A DNA stretch of 64,000 bases from Prochlorococcus marinus str. MIT 9215 (lineage in GTDB: Bacteria; Cyanobacteriota; Cyanobacteriia; PCC-6307; Cyanobiaceae), in contig NC_009840.1 of NCBI RefSeq assembly GCF_000018065.1, positions 1,116,001-1,180,000 of the forward strand, in the 5' to 3' direction. This document shows positions 15,183-23,704 of this stretch, piece by piece. A program made the position numbers and the translations under genes. Every line of letters starts with the position of its first letter. The first letter of the stretch is position 1. The notes beneath the pieces are model-generated. The model saw only the letters and a program-made list of their open reading frames with translations, did no database searches and was not told the origin of the DNA.

Positions 15183-16526
15183 TTGAACTCAAAAATTTCT
15201 CAAAGAGAACAATGGACTAGTAAGCTAGGATTCATTCTCGCAGCTGCTGGTAGTGCAGTAGGTCTAGGCAACCTTTGGGGTTTTGCTTACAGATCATCTC
15301 AAGGTGGAGGCGCCGCTTTTGTACTTTTATATGTATTGATAGTCTTAATCGTATGCCTTCCGGTATTTGTTGCGGAAATGGCTTTAGGAAGAAACGCAAT
15401 GGCAAGCACTTTACTTGCGCCTGTTAAGCTGGCTGGGAAAAATTGGTATCCATTAGGAATTCTTTTCTTTATAGCTCCCTTAGGAATAGCATCATATTAC
15501 TCAGTGATAATGGGATGGACAGCAGATACCTTGTTCCATTCTTTATTTTTTGGATTACCGAAGAATTTAACTGAAGCAGAAACCTTCTTTGGCTCGATTA
15601 GTAGTGGTAGCAGTGTTTTGTTGGGGCACCTATTAAGTCTTGTACTTACAGCAATAATAGTTTCATCAGGTATAAAAAAAGGTATAGAAAAGGTTACTAG
15701 ATATTTCATGCCAATCCTTTTCATAATTATTGTGATTCTTGCTATTTGGGCTACTTCACTTTCAGGCGCATGGGAAGGATATAAAACATTTCTACTGAAG
15801 TTTGATTTGAATGAATTAAGAAATCCTCAAACAATTAGAAACGCTTTTACACAAGCATTCTTTTCATTAAGCTTAGGAATTGGGATTATGGTTACCTACG
15901 CATCCTATTTGAATAAAAAAAGTAATCTTCCAAAACTAAGTCTTGGAGTCGCATCATTAGATACTTTGGTTGGACTAATGGCTGGATTTATAACTTTCCC
16001 AATAGTTTTAACATTCGGTTTAAGTGACGCTATTTCTGAATCCACTGTTGGTGCATTATTTATATCAATTCCAACAGGCCTTGGTTCCTATGGGGTAGCA
16101 GGAAGAATCGTGGCTGTTGCATTTTTTGCACTAGCTTATATCGCTGCCATAACTTCTTCAGTTTCATTGTTAGAAGTTCCAGTTTCTTCGTTAATGGATA
16201 AATTTGGCTTTAGGAGAGGAAAATCAGTTTGGTTGATAACTTTATTCTTATTCTTAGCAGGTATTCCTTCTGCATTAAACTTAAATATTCTTGGAACAGT
16301 TGATTCGATTTTTGGAGGCGTATTACTAATCTTCGGTGGATTCTTAGTAACTTTCTTTATGGGATGGGTAGTCCCAGGAAAGTTCAATGAAGAGCTTAGT
16401 GATTCAAAAGTTGGAGTCAAAACGACCCGTTATTTAAAATTCATGACAAGATGGGTTGCGCCTCCAATTATTGGATTTGGACTATTTATAAGTGTGTTTG
16501 ATTTACTGAAAGGTTGGGTAAGTTAG
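15183..16526 (+). CDS. Sodium-dependent neurotransmitter-symporter family (NSS) transporter
   Basis: A 447-residue LeuT-fold transporter with about 11 membrane helices. The N-terminus has the NSS signature REQWTSKLGFILAAAGSAVG followed by LGNLWGFAYRSSQGGGAAF, which forms the sodium and substrate sites in helix 1. Such proteins import amino acids or related small organics with sodium. The start is a TTG at 15183; the nearby ATG at 15146 is in another frame and an in-frame stop lies at 15165. It is monocistronic. Helix 1 has RSSQGGG rather than the RFP found in many family members. Substrate unknown. Confidence 0.9.
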   Translation: MNSKISQREQWTSKLGFILAAAGSAVGLGNLWGFAYRSSQGGGAAFVLLYVLIVLIVCLPVFVAEMALGRNAMASTLLAPVKLAGKNWYPLGILFFIAPLGIASYYSVIMGWTADTLFHSLFFGLPKNLTEAETFFGSISSGSSVLLGHLLSLVLTAIIVSSGIKKGIEKVTRYFMPILFIIIVILAIWATSLSGAWEGYKTFLLKFDLNELRNPQTIRNAFTQAFFSLSLGIGIMVTYASYLNKKSNLPKLSLGVASLDTLVGLMAGFITFPIVLTFGLSDAISESTVGALFISIPTGLGSYGVAGRIVAVAFFALAYIAAITSSVSLLEVPVSSLMDKFGFRRGKSVWLITLFLFLAGIPSALNLNILGTVDSIFGGVLLIFGGFLVTFFMGWVVPGKFNEELSDSKVGVKTTRYLKFMTRWVAPPIIGFGLFISVFDLLKGWVS

Positions 16527-16896
16527 AAAATTTGTACAAGACATTATAGTGCGGAAATAAAGGAGCTGTTATTAGTCGATCAACAAATTAAATTGTGAAC
16601 ATTTTTCTCATTATTTTAAAGCAAGCCTAAAAAATTCTCGTCAACATATTAGTAATTGCAGTAGTTCTTATTTAAAAAATTGATATCTTGGAGAAGTTCT
16701 TTTTAATTTTAAAATTCTAAAAATTTCCAAGAAAATGTTTTACTGCGGACACTGTTTTTAATTAAGAATTAAATTTTAAATTAAATTTAATCTCAAACGT
16801 ATCGGCAAAACCATCCCTAAGAGAAACTATATAAGATACATTTAGGTGTCTAATATAAAGAAATTAGAACTTCTACAAGAATAGATAACAAATTTG
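16527..16896. other. Intergenic region, nothing recognised
   Basis: AT-rich gap between two plus-strand genes. No ORF, no clear terminator after the symporter gene, and no RNA motif seen. Confidence 0.4.
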
Positions 16897-18600
16897 ATGT
16901 CAACCAAATCTGATTTATTAAAAGTAAAGCTTACAGAAAATTTTTCTGAATTTTCTCAACTTTCTGACTATTCTTTTATGAATTCTCTGAAAGCAGATCC
17001 TCAATCAACAAAAGATGGAAATGATCATAAGCCACGTTCAGTCTATTCAGGTCATTACGTACCAGTAGTTCCAACAGCGATTCCAGAACCAGAATATATT
17101 TCCCATAGCAACAAACTTTTTAAAGAACTAAGGCTAAGCTCAGATCTAACAAAAGACCGAAAATTTTGTAGTTTTTTCTCAGGTGATATGTCTGTTGCTA
17201 ATTATCCAATGAGTCCTTTTGGTTGGGCAACAGGCTATGCATTATCAATTTACGGGACTGAATATACCCAGCAATGTCCCTTTGGCACAGGTAATGGTTA
17301 TGGCGATGGCAGAGCAATTTCTGTTTTCGAAGGTTTATTCAATGGGAAAAGAATGGAAATGCAACTTAAAGGAGGAGGTCCAACTCCCTACTGTCGCGGA
17401 GCAGATGGTAGAGCTGTCTTAAGGTCTAGCGTACGAGAATTTCTTGCACAGGAATTAATGGATGCCTTAGGAATCCCTACCTCAAGATCTTTAACACTTT
17501 ATGTCTCACGTTCAGAAATAGTTAGAAGACCATGGTATTCCAAAAGGTCCAGATATTTTGAACCTGACATCATGATTGATAATAAAGCGGCAATTACTAC
17601 GAGAGTCGCTCCATCTTTTTTACGTATAGGCCAGATTGAACTTTTTGCAAGACGAGTTCGTAATAATGCGCATGCTGAGGCCCTCAATGAATTAAAGATG
17701 ATAGTTCAACATCTTATATATAGAAACTATAAAGATGAAATTGAAAATGAGATTTCACTTGAGAGTGGGGTAATAAAACTCGCTTTTTTATATAGATCGA
17801 GACTTATATCCCTCGTAGCTAATTGGATGCGAGTTGGTTATTGCCAGGGTAATTTCAATAGTGATAATTGTGCTGCAGGTGGCTACACCTTGGACTATGG
17901 ACCCTTTGGATTCTGTGAATTATTTGATCCAAGATTTCAGCCCTGGACAGGCGGAGGGGAGCATTTCTCATTTTTTAACCAACCTACTGCTGCAGAAATT
18001 AACTTTAAAACATTTTGTTCTTCTCTTAGCCCCTTACTTTCAGAAAGCAAACAAGCTCAAGAAAAGTTACATCAAATCGAAAAGGATTTTTCGGAATTGA
18101 TGAAAAAAGAGTTGAAAAAAATGTGGGCGAGCAAACTTGGATTAGAGAATTACAACGGAACTCTTTTTAATGAATTGTTTAATCTTATGGTCATTTCAAA
18201 AGCAGACTATACAATTTTGTTCCGTAAACTCTCTGAAATTCCTAATAGCTTAGATTCTATAAAAGACAGTTTCTATTTACCAATTAATGATGAGCTCAAT
18301 AATAGATGGGAAGTATGGATTGAAAACTGGCAATCAGTCTTGAATAAAGAAGGAAATATTAAAGCAAAATCGGCATCAATGAAATCACTTAATCCAGTCT
18401 ATACTTGGCGCGAATGGATGGTCGTTCCCGCATATGAAGAGGCTGAAAAAGGAAATTACAAAAAAATAAAAGAGTTACAGGATGTCTTTAGCAATCCATA
18501 TATAGAACAACCCTCAGAAATAGATAAAAAATATAATCGACTAAAGCCAAGCCAGTATTTTAACTATGGAGGCGTCTCTCACTACAGCTGTTCTTCATAA
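16897..18600 (+). CDS. SelO-like (YdiU/UPF0061) protein adenylyltransferase
   Basis: A 567-residue pseudokinase of the SelO family, which transfers AMP from ATP to Ser/Thr/Tyr of target proteins and is linked to oxidative-stress responses. The nucleotide-binding core includes LKGGGPTPYCRGADGRAVLR (about residues 157-176), TTRVAPSFLRIGQIE (near 234), and the metal/catalytic stretch FNSDNCAAGGYTLDYGPFGF (about 320-339). The usual HGVMNTDN is replaced by CQGNFNSDN, so this is a divergent branch. It ends SHYSCSS; the terminal CSS is the conserved redox tail of the family, without selenocysteine. I chose the ATG at 16897 over the TTG just before it. Confidence 0.85.
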   Translation: MSTKSDLLKVKLTENFSEFSQLSDYSFMNSLKADPQSTKDGNDHKPRSVYSGHYVPVVPTAIPEPEYISHSNKLFKELRLSSDLTKDRKFCSFFSGDMSVANYPMSPFGWATGYALSIYGTEYTQQCPFGTGNGYGDGRAISVFEGLFNGKRMEMQLKGGGPTPYCRGADGRAVLRSSVREFLAQELMDALGIPTSRSLTLYVSRSEIVRRPWYSKRSRYFEPDIMIDNKAAITTRVAPSFLRIGQIELFARRVRNNAHAEALNELKMIVQHLIYRNYKDEIENEISLESGVIKLAFLYRSRLISLVANWMRVGYCQGNFNSDNCAAGGYTLDYGPFGFCELFDPRFQPWTGGGEHFSFFNQPTAAEINFKTFCSSLSPLLSESKQAQEKLHQIEKDFSELMKKELKKMWASKLGLENYNGTLFNELFNLMVISKADYTILFRKLSEIPNSLDSIKDSFYLPINDELNNRWEVWIENWQSVLNKEGNIKAKSASMKSLNPVYTWREWMVVPAYEEAEKGNYKKIKELQDVFSNPYIEQPSEIDKKYNRLKPSQYFNYGGVSHYSCSS

Positions 18601-18642
18601 AAGTTCAATCCTCATGCAGATTGAATAACTTTGAGAAAGATC

Positions 18643-19074
18643 TCATTTATTTATGGCCGTGGACATTCCAACTACTGATAAAACTCCCTCATGAAGTACG
18701 GCAGGATTCTTCCCAACATTTTTCACATAGTGGGGGGGGCCATATATTACTCTCTATAAATGCATACCTGCTTTAAAGAAATTAATTTCTTCACCCCTCA
18801 CATGCTTTAATCTTACTCTTGTCACATGAATCAACATTGGGGAAGGATGAGTATGAATTGGAGTTTTCAATCCAACCGGAATTTTTACTTTTAAAAGTCA
18901 TAATTCAGGTTTACCCTCGAGGTAATTAAAATTTTTACCACTAAGTCCTTTTCAACTTTGAATAAGGGGTATAACTTCAATCTTTTCTTCAGAAAGAGAT
19001 GGGTATGGTAAAGCTAAAATCCCAATAAAAAGTGAGCAAAATGGGATAAATTTTTTTTTTATTTCATTAAACAT
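18643..19074 (-). pseudogene. Secreted cupin-domain protein, interrupted by three stops
   Basis: A 144-codon frame with no frameshift starts MFNEIKKKFIPFCSLFIGIL (a signal peptide ending near LPYPSLSEE). It continues KVKIPVGLKTPIHTHPSPML, the HTH metal-binding motif of cupin_2 proteins, and GPPHYVKNVGKNPAVLHEG. Three in-frame stops break it: TGA after IPLIQS, TGA after EGKPEL, and TAG after KAGMHL. Relatives typically have Trp or other residues at these places, so point mutations are the simplest cause. The conserved frame suggests recent inactivation. Confidence 0.7.
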
Positions 19075-19118
19075 TTGATTTTCACTAATGATAGGTAGTT
19101 AGCAAAATAAAAACTAAT

Positions 19119-19280
19119 TTATTTTTTATATAACTTTTCTAATTGCTTAATTTCCTTTCTTAAATCCTTACCTCTTTTATTTAATTTATTATTCTTAATA
19201 ACTATTGGGATAATCCACCAAGCTTGAAGACCTATAAATATAAATACTAGAATCAATAATTCAAAAGTTCCAAGCTGCAT
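19119..19280 (-). CDS. 53-residue membrane microprotein
   Basis: MQLGTFELLILVFIFIGLQA begins one membrane helix, followed by WWIIPIVIKNNK and a basic helical tail (KRGKDLRKEIKQLEKLYKK). The layout resembles small membrane-anchored coiled-coil proteins. It shares its strand with the gene at 19354-19536. No family is recognised. Confidence 0.55.
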   Translation of the reverse strand: MQLGTFELLILVFIFIGLQAWWIIPIVIKNNKLNKRGKDLRKEIKQLEKLYKK

Positions 19281-19353
19281 TTTATAAATTTACCTTCTTA
19301 GTAAATACCAATATTCTAAAAGCTATAAAATATTCATGAGATTTGCAATATTT

Positions 19354-19536
19354 CTAGGCTGCTTCTAATTCAATATTAAGTTCAATGCCCTTTAAGATGA
19401 TTGCTTCTTTAAATTCAATAAGTTTTGAAATTATTCTTTGTTTCTCATGATCAGTTTTATAGATATCCTCTACAACTTCCTGCATTGCAAGTGTTACTTT
19501 TTGTAGTTTAATTTCTAAATCTTCCCTGTAATTCAT
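19354..19536 (-). CDS. Small helical hypothetical protein
   Basis: 60 residues from the ATG at 19536 (MNYREDLEIKLQKVTLAMQE...), acidic and coiled-coil-like. A TTG at 19620 would add 28 residues forming a membrane helix (LLILLRLSTYLLIIILFFN), which would make it membrane-anchored like its neighbour; I cannot decide between them. Function unknown. Confidence 0.5.
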   Translation of the reverse strand: MNYREDLEIKLQKVTLAMQEVVEDIYKTDHEKQRIISKLIEFKEAIILKGIELNIELEAA

Positions 19537-19683
19537 TAGCTTAGATAAATTATCCTTTCTATTAAAAAACAAAATAATTATTAGTAAATAAGTACTTAGC
19601 CTTAAAAGGATTAACAGCAAAAGAGTAAGAATATATTTTATAGTACAAGTGTATTAAAATAAACTAGCCGTTTAGGGAAAAGC

Positions 19684-20002
19684 GTGGAGCCTAAGTACCC
19701 ATTTGGATGCAACACTAGCAAACCAACAGGATGCCTACTAAATCCTGAAGGCAGCAGAATAATCTTTTTCGAAGAATGCAAAAACCCCCCTAAACCGAGC
19801 CTAAAAATTATTACTCATCTTTTTATACAAATCACATGGAGAACCTAGAGGGCGCAAATCCTCAGAAAAACTAAATATTGATGCAGCTTGGGAAAAGCGG
19901 CACGAAATTTTATCAAAAAGGCTGGACGGAGGACAATTGCCATTATGGATGAGGATTCCCCTTTACGAAATATCCAAAAATCAACTATTTAACCTTACAT
20001 GA
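19684..20002 (+). pseudogene. Small gene apparently split by a frameshift
   Basis: Frame 1 opens with GTG at 19684 and reads MEPKYPFGCNTSKPTGCLLN, then PEGSRIIFFEECKNPPKPSL, ending at TAG 19846-19848. Frame 2 is open from 19805 to the stop at 20000-20002 and reads RGRKSSEKLNIDAAWEKRHE then ILSKRLDGGQLPLWMRIPLY; it has no start codon. Both halves look like genuine protein and overlap where a one-base indel would fuse them into about 100 residues. Frame 1 alone could still be expressed. Family not recognised. Confidence 0.5.
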
Positions 20003-20013
20003 AACGAAATTGT

Positions 20014-20025
20014 TACATATATGTA
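20014..20025. promoter_or_regulatory. 12-bp palindrome upstream of the hli cluster
   Basis: TACATATATGTA is a perfect palindrome about 90 bases before the first hli start. It could be an operator, but AT-rich palindromes of this length also occur by chance. Confidence 0.25.
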
Positions 20026-20114
20026 GCATACATCTTGAAAATAACTTATTTTTGACCTTTTACTTTACATTTGTTAATAGTCGTGTTACATTAGTTAACA
20101 ATTACAAAACTTCA

Positions 20115-20321
20115 ATGGCTAATTCAAACGTTACTACTGAATCAGGTGGCAGGCAGAATATGTTTCCTACCGAGACACGTCCTTACATAGATGAGTCTGT
20201 TTCTTACGACAGCTACCCACAAAATGCAGAAAAAGTTAATGGTCGTTGGGCGATGATTGGGTTTATTGCTTTAGTAGGTGCTTACGTTTCAACCGGACAA
20301 ATCATTCCTGGCATTTTTTAA
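20115..20321 (+). CDS. hli: High-light-inducible protein, cluster gene 1
   Basis: 68 residues from the ATG at 20115 (MANSNVTTESGGRQN...); a longer frame to 20010 adds unrelated sequence. The C-terminus has the Hli motif AEKVNGRWAMIGFIALVGAY and ends STGQIIPGIF. It is a photoprotective chlorophyll-binding single-helix protein of the thylakoid. The stop TAA overlaps the next gene's ATG by one base (TAATG), so the cluster is translationally coupled. Confidence 0.95.
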   Translation: MANSNVTTESGGRQNMFPTETRPYIDESVSYDSYPQNAEKVNGRWAMIGFIALVGAYVSTGQIIPGIF

Positions 20322-20581
20322 TGAGTCCACTTTCAGGTTTCTTAGCCGTAATTGTATTCTTTACGGCCATCCTTGTTGCTTATCTAACCAAGCAATTTCA
20401 AAAAGAAAATTTAAACTATTCATCTTCTAATCAAATGAAAAACACAAACACAAAAGTAAAAACAATCGAGAAAGAAAAAGTTGTTGCTGAAACACTTAAC
20501 GGCAGATTCGCAATGCTTGGATTAATTGCTGCTGTTGGAGCATATCTAACAACAGGTCAAATAATTCCTGGTTTCGTTTAA
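20321..20581 (+). CDS. hli: High-light-inducible protein, cluster gene 2
   Basis: An 86-residue variant with an extra N-terminal membrane helix (MSPLSGFLAVIVFFTAILVA) before a polar linker and the Hli domain (AETLNGRFAMLGLIAAVGAY ... TTGQIIPGFV). The start overlaps the previous stop by one base. A two-helix layout is less common for Hli proteins and may place it differently in the membrane. Its C-terminus is nearly identical to that of gene 1, suggesting duplication. Confidence 0.92.
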   Translation: MSPLSGFLAVIVFFTAILVAYLTKQFQKENLNYSSSNQMKNTNTKVKTIEKEKVVAETLNGRFAMLGLIAAVGAYLTTGQIIPGFV

Positions 20582-20616
20582 AACTAACTAATTAATAAAC
20601 CTTCAACTCAAATAAA

Positions 20617-20745
20617 ATGGAAAATTCAAAAACAACTTATTGGCAAAATGCTGAAAGAACCAATGGAAGAATGGCAATGATGGGCTTGTTTGCATTAGTT
20701 GTAAATTATGGCTTATTCGGCTGGATTATCCCAGGAATCTTTTAA
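20617..20745 (+). CDS. hli: High-light-inducible protein, cluster gene 3 (minimal)
   Basis: 42 residues, almost only the Hli helix: MENSKTTYWQNAERTNGRMA then MMGLFALVVNYGLFGWIIPG. It resembles the C-terminal part of the Hli at 47-298 (AERTNGRLAMIGF...NYTLFGWI) and the short Hli type shared with cyanophages. One base separates its stop from the next ATG. Confidence 0.93.
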   Translation: MENSKTTYWQNAERTNGRMAMMGLFALVVNYGLFGWIIPGIF

Positions 20746-20746
20746 A

Positions 20747-20926
20747 ATGAATTTAGGCTTACTTTTTCTTAAAGTAAATACTTTAGGTGTAATAACTCTT
20801 TCAGAACTTGATTGGATAACTAACCATCAATCCGAGTTTTCCAGGTTAGATATGGCTTTAGTTATCAAAATTGGCCGTCTTATGGATTCTGGAGTGGTGG
20901 AAATCGATAATAGATTACCTGTCTAA
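20747..20926 (+). CDS. Small protein encoded at the end of the hli operon
   Basis: 59 soluble residues, MNLGLLFLKVNTLGVITLSE, then LDWITNHQSEFSRLDMALVI and KIGRLMDSGVVEIDNRLPV. The start follows the hli stop by one base, so it belongs to the operon, which ends at a strong terminator 23 bases later. It is probably a small helix-rich regulator or partner; no function is known to me. Confidence 0.75.
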   Translation: MNLGLLFLKVNTLGVITLSELDWITNHQSEFSRLDMALVIKIGRLMDSGVVEIDNRLPV

Positions 20927-20948
20927 TTTTCATAAATTGATCGTCATG

Positions 20949-20987
20949 AGTGTTTGTCATTAGGGATACTGACAAACACTTTTTTTA
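20949..20987 (+). terminator. Terminator of the hli operon
   Basis: A perfect 11-bp stem, AGTGTTTGTCA/TGACAAACACT, with a ten-base loop and seven T after it. It closes the hli operon. Confidence 0.9.
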
Positions 20988-21005
20988 TGAGAAAAAATAA
21001 AAAAA

Positions 21006-21036
21006 AGAGATTGTTTCTTAGCTAAAAACAATCTCT
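21006..21036 (-). terminator. Terminator of the convergent minus-strand gene
   Basis: An 11-bp stem, AGAGATTGTTT/AAACAATCTCT, followed on the minus strand by a long T-run. It ends the transcript of the gene at 21130-21345. Confidence 0.8.
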
Positions 21037-21129
21037 CAATTACCTAATTCTTACATGAAAATTTCAAGTAAGCTCACAGATTTTAACTGATTTTTTTTTA
21101 TAGTAAATACGCAAAAATACTTTTGTTAT

Positions 21130-21345
21130 TTATCTTTTTAAACCACCTCTTTTTATCCATAGGAACCATGTAAGCCAAATGGGAGGAAGGAATCTGATTA
21201 AAAAGGAAACTTTATAAATATAAAATGGAGCATTTTCACTTTGAAATAAATTTAGCAAAAAAGAAGATATAGTTACCCATAGCAAAATTATTAATATATT
21301 TGCTCCCAACAAAGCGAACTTATTTTGTTTGAATATCTTTGGCAT
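21130..21345 (-). CDS. Small two-helix membrane protein
   Basis: A 71-residue product, MPKIFKQNKFALLGANILII..., with two hydrophobic segments (about residues 11-32 and 42-64) and a basic end, IKRGGLKR. A terminator 94 bases downstream supports its expression. No family is recognised. Confidence 0.55.
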   Translation of the reverse strand: MPKIFKQNKFALLGANILIILLWVTISSFLLNLFQSENAPFYIYKVSFLIRFLPPIWLTWFLWIKRGGLKR

Positions 21346-21403
21346 AAGAAAATTTTTTTATAATCTTAATTTTAAATAATCTCGTGAGATTAATCATAAA
21401 TTT

Positions 21404-21655
21404 TCAAAAAAACTTTAAATTTAAAATCCATATCCAAATAAAAAAAATACTAAATTTCAATCCCTCTCCAAATAATATTCCAAAAACAATAGGAGGCGAA
21501 AATATTAAAAAAATAATAGAAAATAAACTAAATAAAGCAAACGATCCTCTTAAAAAAAAATTCTTTCTTTTTGTTCTTCTTAGATTTTTTAACGTATTCC
21601 ACTCCCATTCGATAAACCTATAGAACTTTTCTGATAATAAAAATAAATACTTCAT
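21404..21655 (-). CDS. Hypothetical membrane protein, 83 residues
   Basis: An N-terminal amphipathic basic part (KFYRFIEWEWNTLKNLRRTK) is followed by two hydrophobic segments to the C-terminus. The competing plus-strand frame here is Lys/Asn-rich and unconvincing. Start MKYLFLLSEK at 21655. Function unknown. Confidence 0.45.
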   Translation of the reverse strand: MKYLFLLSEKFYRFIEWEWNTLKNLRRTKRKNFFLRGSFALFSLFSIIFLIFSPPIVFGILFGEGLKFSIFFIWIWILNLKFF

Positions 21656-21709
21656 TTAATATTATTAATTTTATCGGGCTTTTCCTATTTATAAAAATAA
21701 TATCTTCTG

Positions 21710-21997
21710 TTAGCAATAAACTTTATCCCCTTCTTCAGAAAGATAGTAAATTCTATTTTCTGAACTTACAAAGAAAGTTAATCCCTTATATTGTGATCTT
21801 CTAAATTTATCTAATCTAAGTTTGTGTAAATCCCAATTATCTGTACTTATATCAGGATTAAATTCTTGTTCTTTTAAAAAAGAGACATAAGGTGGACTAA
21901 TTGTTGTTTTTTTGGGTAATCTTTTGTTTCGTTTTGAATAAAAAAATAATAAAAATAAAAGTACAAAAAAAAGAATTAATAATAATATATTTGTCAT
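21710..21997 (-). CDS. Membrane-anchored protein with a YY(L/I)...G.KVYC C-terminus
   Basis: 95 residues from the ATG at 21997: MTNILLLILFFVLLFLLFFY (anchor), a basic linker, then a small domain ending GLTFFVSSENRIYYLSEEGD plus KVYC. The ending resembles the PBCV-specific basic adaptor-type motif (G.RGG.YY....G.KVY) and the end of the ORF at 30605-30769 (FYVGTRGSIYYINSRGTKVYC). A TTG two codons upstream is possible. Role unknown. Confidence 0.55.
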   Translation of the reverse strand: MTNILLLILFFVLLFLLFFYSKRNKRLPKKTTISPPYVSFLKEQEFNPDISTDNWDLHKLRLDKFRRSQYKGLTFFVSSENRIYYLSEEGDKVYC

Positions 21998-22158
21998 TGT
22001 CAATTTTTCTTATTTGAAAAAACTTTTTTTTGGAGAATCAAGAACTTTTCACAATAATTTCTTAATAAGTAAAAAATCCTATTTTTATATTCTTGTATTT
22101 TTGAATACTTATCAAGGGTATACCTAAATCAGATTATAAAGTGAGTCGCATTTCCAAC

Positions 22159-22302
22159 ATGACTCAAAATTCCATGAATACTCCTTATGCAAAAAGAGTA
22201 GCTGAAAAATTTAGAGAAGCTCAAAACTATTTAAAAACTAATGGTTTTAGTAGATCAACTAAACATTTACTGGAAGATATTGAAAATTCTGTTGAAAAAT
22301 AA
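22159..22302 (+). CDS. 47-residue hypothetical protein
   Basis: MTQNSMNTPYAKRVAEKFRE, then AQNYLKTNGFSRSTKHLLED and IENSVEK; helical and soluble. The stop overlaps the next ATG by one base (TAATG), so the two small genes form a coupled pair. Confidence 0.55.
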   Translation: MTQNSMNTPYAKRVAEKFREAQNYLKTNGFSRSTKHLLEDIENSVEK

Positions 22303-22460
22303 TGCCAATACCTCCTCACTTACCACAATTACAATATGGCTACGACGATGGCTTTACAAGCATTGTTTTGGGGTTGGTAGTAAGTTGCTTAGGATATATC
22401 TTAATTTTATTAATTTCATTTTTTGAATTTAAATTCAAAAAGCAAAATAGTAAGCCTTAA
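22302..22460 (+). CDS. 52-residue membrane microprotein
   Basis: MPIPPHLPQLQYGYDDGFTS then one helix (VLGLVVSCLGYILILLISFF) and a basic tail, EFKFKKQNSKP. It is translationally coupled to the preceding gene. The ORF ends eight bases before the convergent ychF gene's stop. Confidence 0.55.
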   Translation: MPIPPHLPQLQYGYDDGFTSIVLGLVVSCLGYILILLISFFEFKFKKQNSKP

Positions 22461-22468
22461 CAGACTTA

Positions 22469-23560
22469 CTAAACATTAAATAAGAACTCCATCACATCAC
22501 CTTCGTTAACAATATATTCCTTTCCTTCACTTCTTAAAAGACCTTTAGTTTTTGCATTGGCAATTGAACCTGAATCAATTAAATTTTGATATGAAATAGT
22601 TTGAGCTCTTATAAATCCTTTTTCAAAATCAGTATGAATTACTCCTGCTGCCTGTGGAGCAGTCATCCCATCTTTTATGGTCCATGCTTTTGTCTCCTTT
22701 TCTCCGGTAGTGAAATAAGTTTTTAATCCCAATAATTTATATGTTGATCTAATTAAAGAACTTAATCCTCCCTCTTTTACTCCTAAACCCATAAGATAGT
22801 CTTTTTTATCTTCTGGTTCTAACTCTATTAATTCAGATTCGACTTGCGCTGATATTTTTATGCATTCTGTATTTTCACTGCTTGCAAAACTCTGAACTTT
22901 TGAAGAGAAATCATTACCTTCAGCTAAATCATTTTCATTCAAATTTGTTGCATAAATAATTGGTTTTGCGGTAAGGAAGCCTAATTGCTTAATTATTAAA
23001 TTTTCTTCTTCACTTAAAGATATTGATCTAACTGAAAGTCCTTTCTGTAGCTTTTCTTCAATTTTTTCTAATAAAGTATCTTCTTTTGCTGCCTCTTTAC
23101 TAGTTCTAACTTGTTTTTTAATTCTTTCTCTTCTTTTTTGCAGTTGGGATAAATCAGCTAAATTCAATTCCAGATTAATTATCTCAATATCATCCAAAGG
23201 ATCTACCTTTCCGGATACATGAATTACATCACTATCTTCAAAGCACCTTACAACATGAACTATTGCATCAACCTCCCTAATATTTGATAAAAATTTATTT
23301 CCCAAACCTTCACCTTTACTGGCTCCTTTTACTAGTCCTGCAATATCAACAAATTCAATTTTTGTTGGGATAATATTTTGGCTAGAACTTAAATCACCTA
23401 ACTCTTTTAACCTTTGATCTGGAACTGAAACTATACCTTTATTAGGTTCTATAGTACAAAAGGGGAAATTAGCCGCTTGTGCTTTAGCATTTTCTACAAG
23501 TGCATTAAATAAGGTTGATTTTCCAACATTTGGTAGTCCAATAATACCTGCTTTTAACAT
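22469..23560 (-). CDS. ychF: Ribosome-binding ATPase YchF (Obg-related)
   Basis: A 363-residue P-loop NTPase of normal family length. The G1 motif GLPNVGKSTLFNAL is at residues 8-21, DIAG (G3) at about 73, and TNLNEND replaces the NKxD of true GTPases, in line with YchF preferring ATP. A C-terminal TGS-like domain (TGEKETKAWTIKDGMTAPQA...) is present. It binds ribosomes and is linked to stress responses. Confidence 0.96.
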   Translation of the reverse strand: MLKAGIIGLPNVGKSTLFNALVENAKAQAANFPFCTIEPNKGIVSVPDQRLKELGDLSSSQNIIPTKIEFVDIAGLVKGASKGEGLGNKFLSNIREVDAIVHVVRCFEDSDVIHVSGKVDPLDDIEIINLELNLADLSQLQKRRERIKKQVRTSKEAAKEDTLLEKIEEKLQKGLSVRSISLSEEENLIIKQLGFLTAKPIIYATNLNENDLAEGNDFSSKVQSFASSENTECIKISAQVESELIELEPEDKKDYLMGLGVKEGGLSSLIRSTYKLLGLKTYFTTGEKETKAWTIKDGMTAPQAAGVIHTDFEKGFIRAQTISYQNLIDSGSIANAKTKGLLRSEGKEYIVNEGDVMEFLFNV

Positions 23561-23704
23561 TTGAAAAAATAAATGGAAAAATTATCAAGAAAACGTCTTC
23601 TAGTAATATAGTATTTACTTAACCAATCTTGGATAAGTTAATTATAATCGTCTTGATTATTTATTTAGTTTCTAAATATTATCTGCCGCTGTTTTTCAAA
23701 AGAA

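Noticed and set aside
19684-19800. Possible signal-recognition-particle RNA (a CCTGAAGGCAGCAG stretch near 19742)
   Set aside because: The 5' half of the SRP consensus is missing and the region reads as a protein frame (PFGCNTSKPTGC...).
21384-21623. 79-codon plus-strand frame
   Set aside because: Lys/Asn-rich, low complexity, and antisense to a frame with clear membrane helices.
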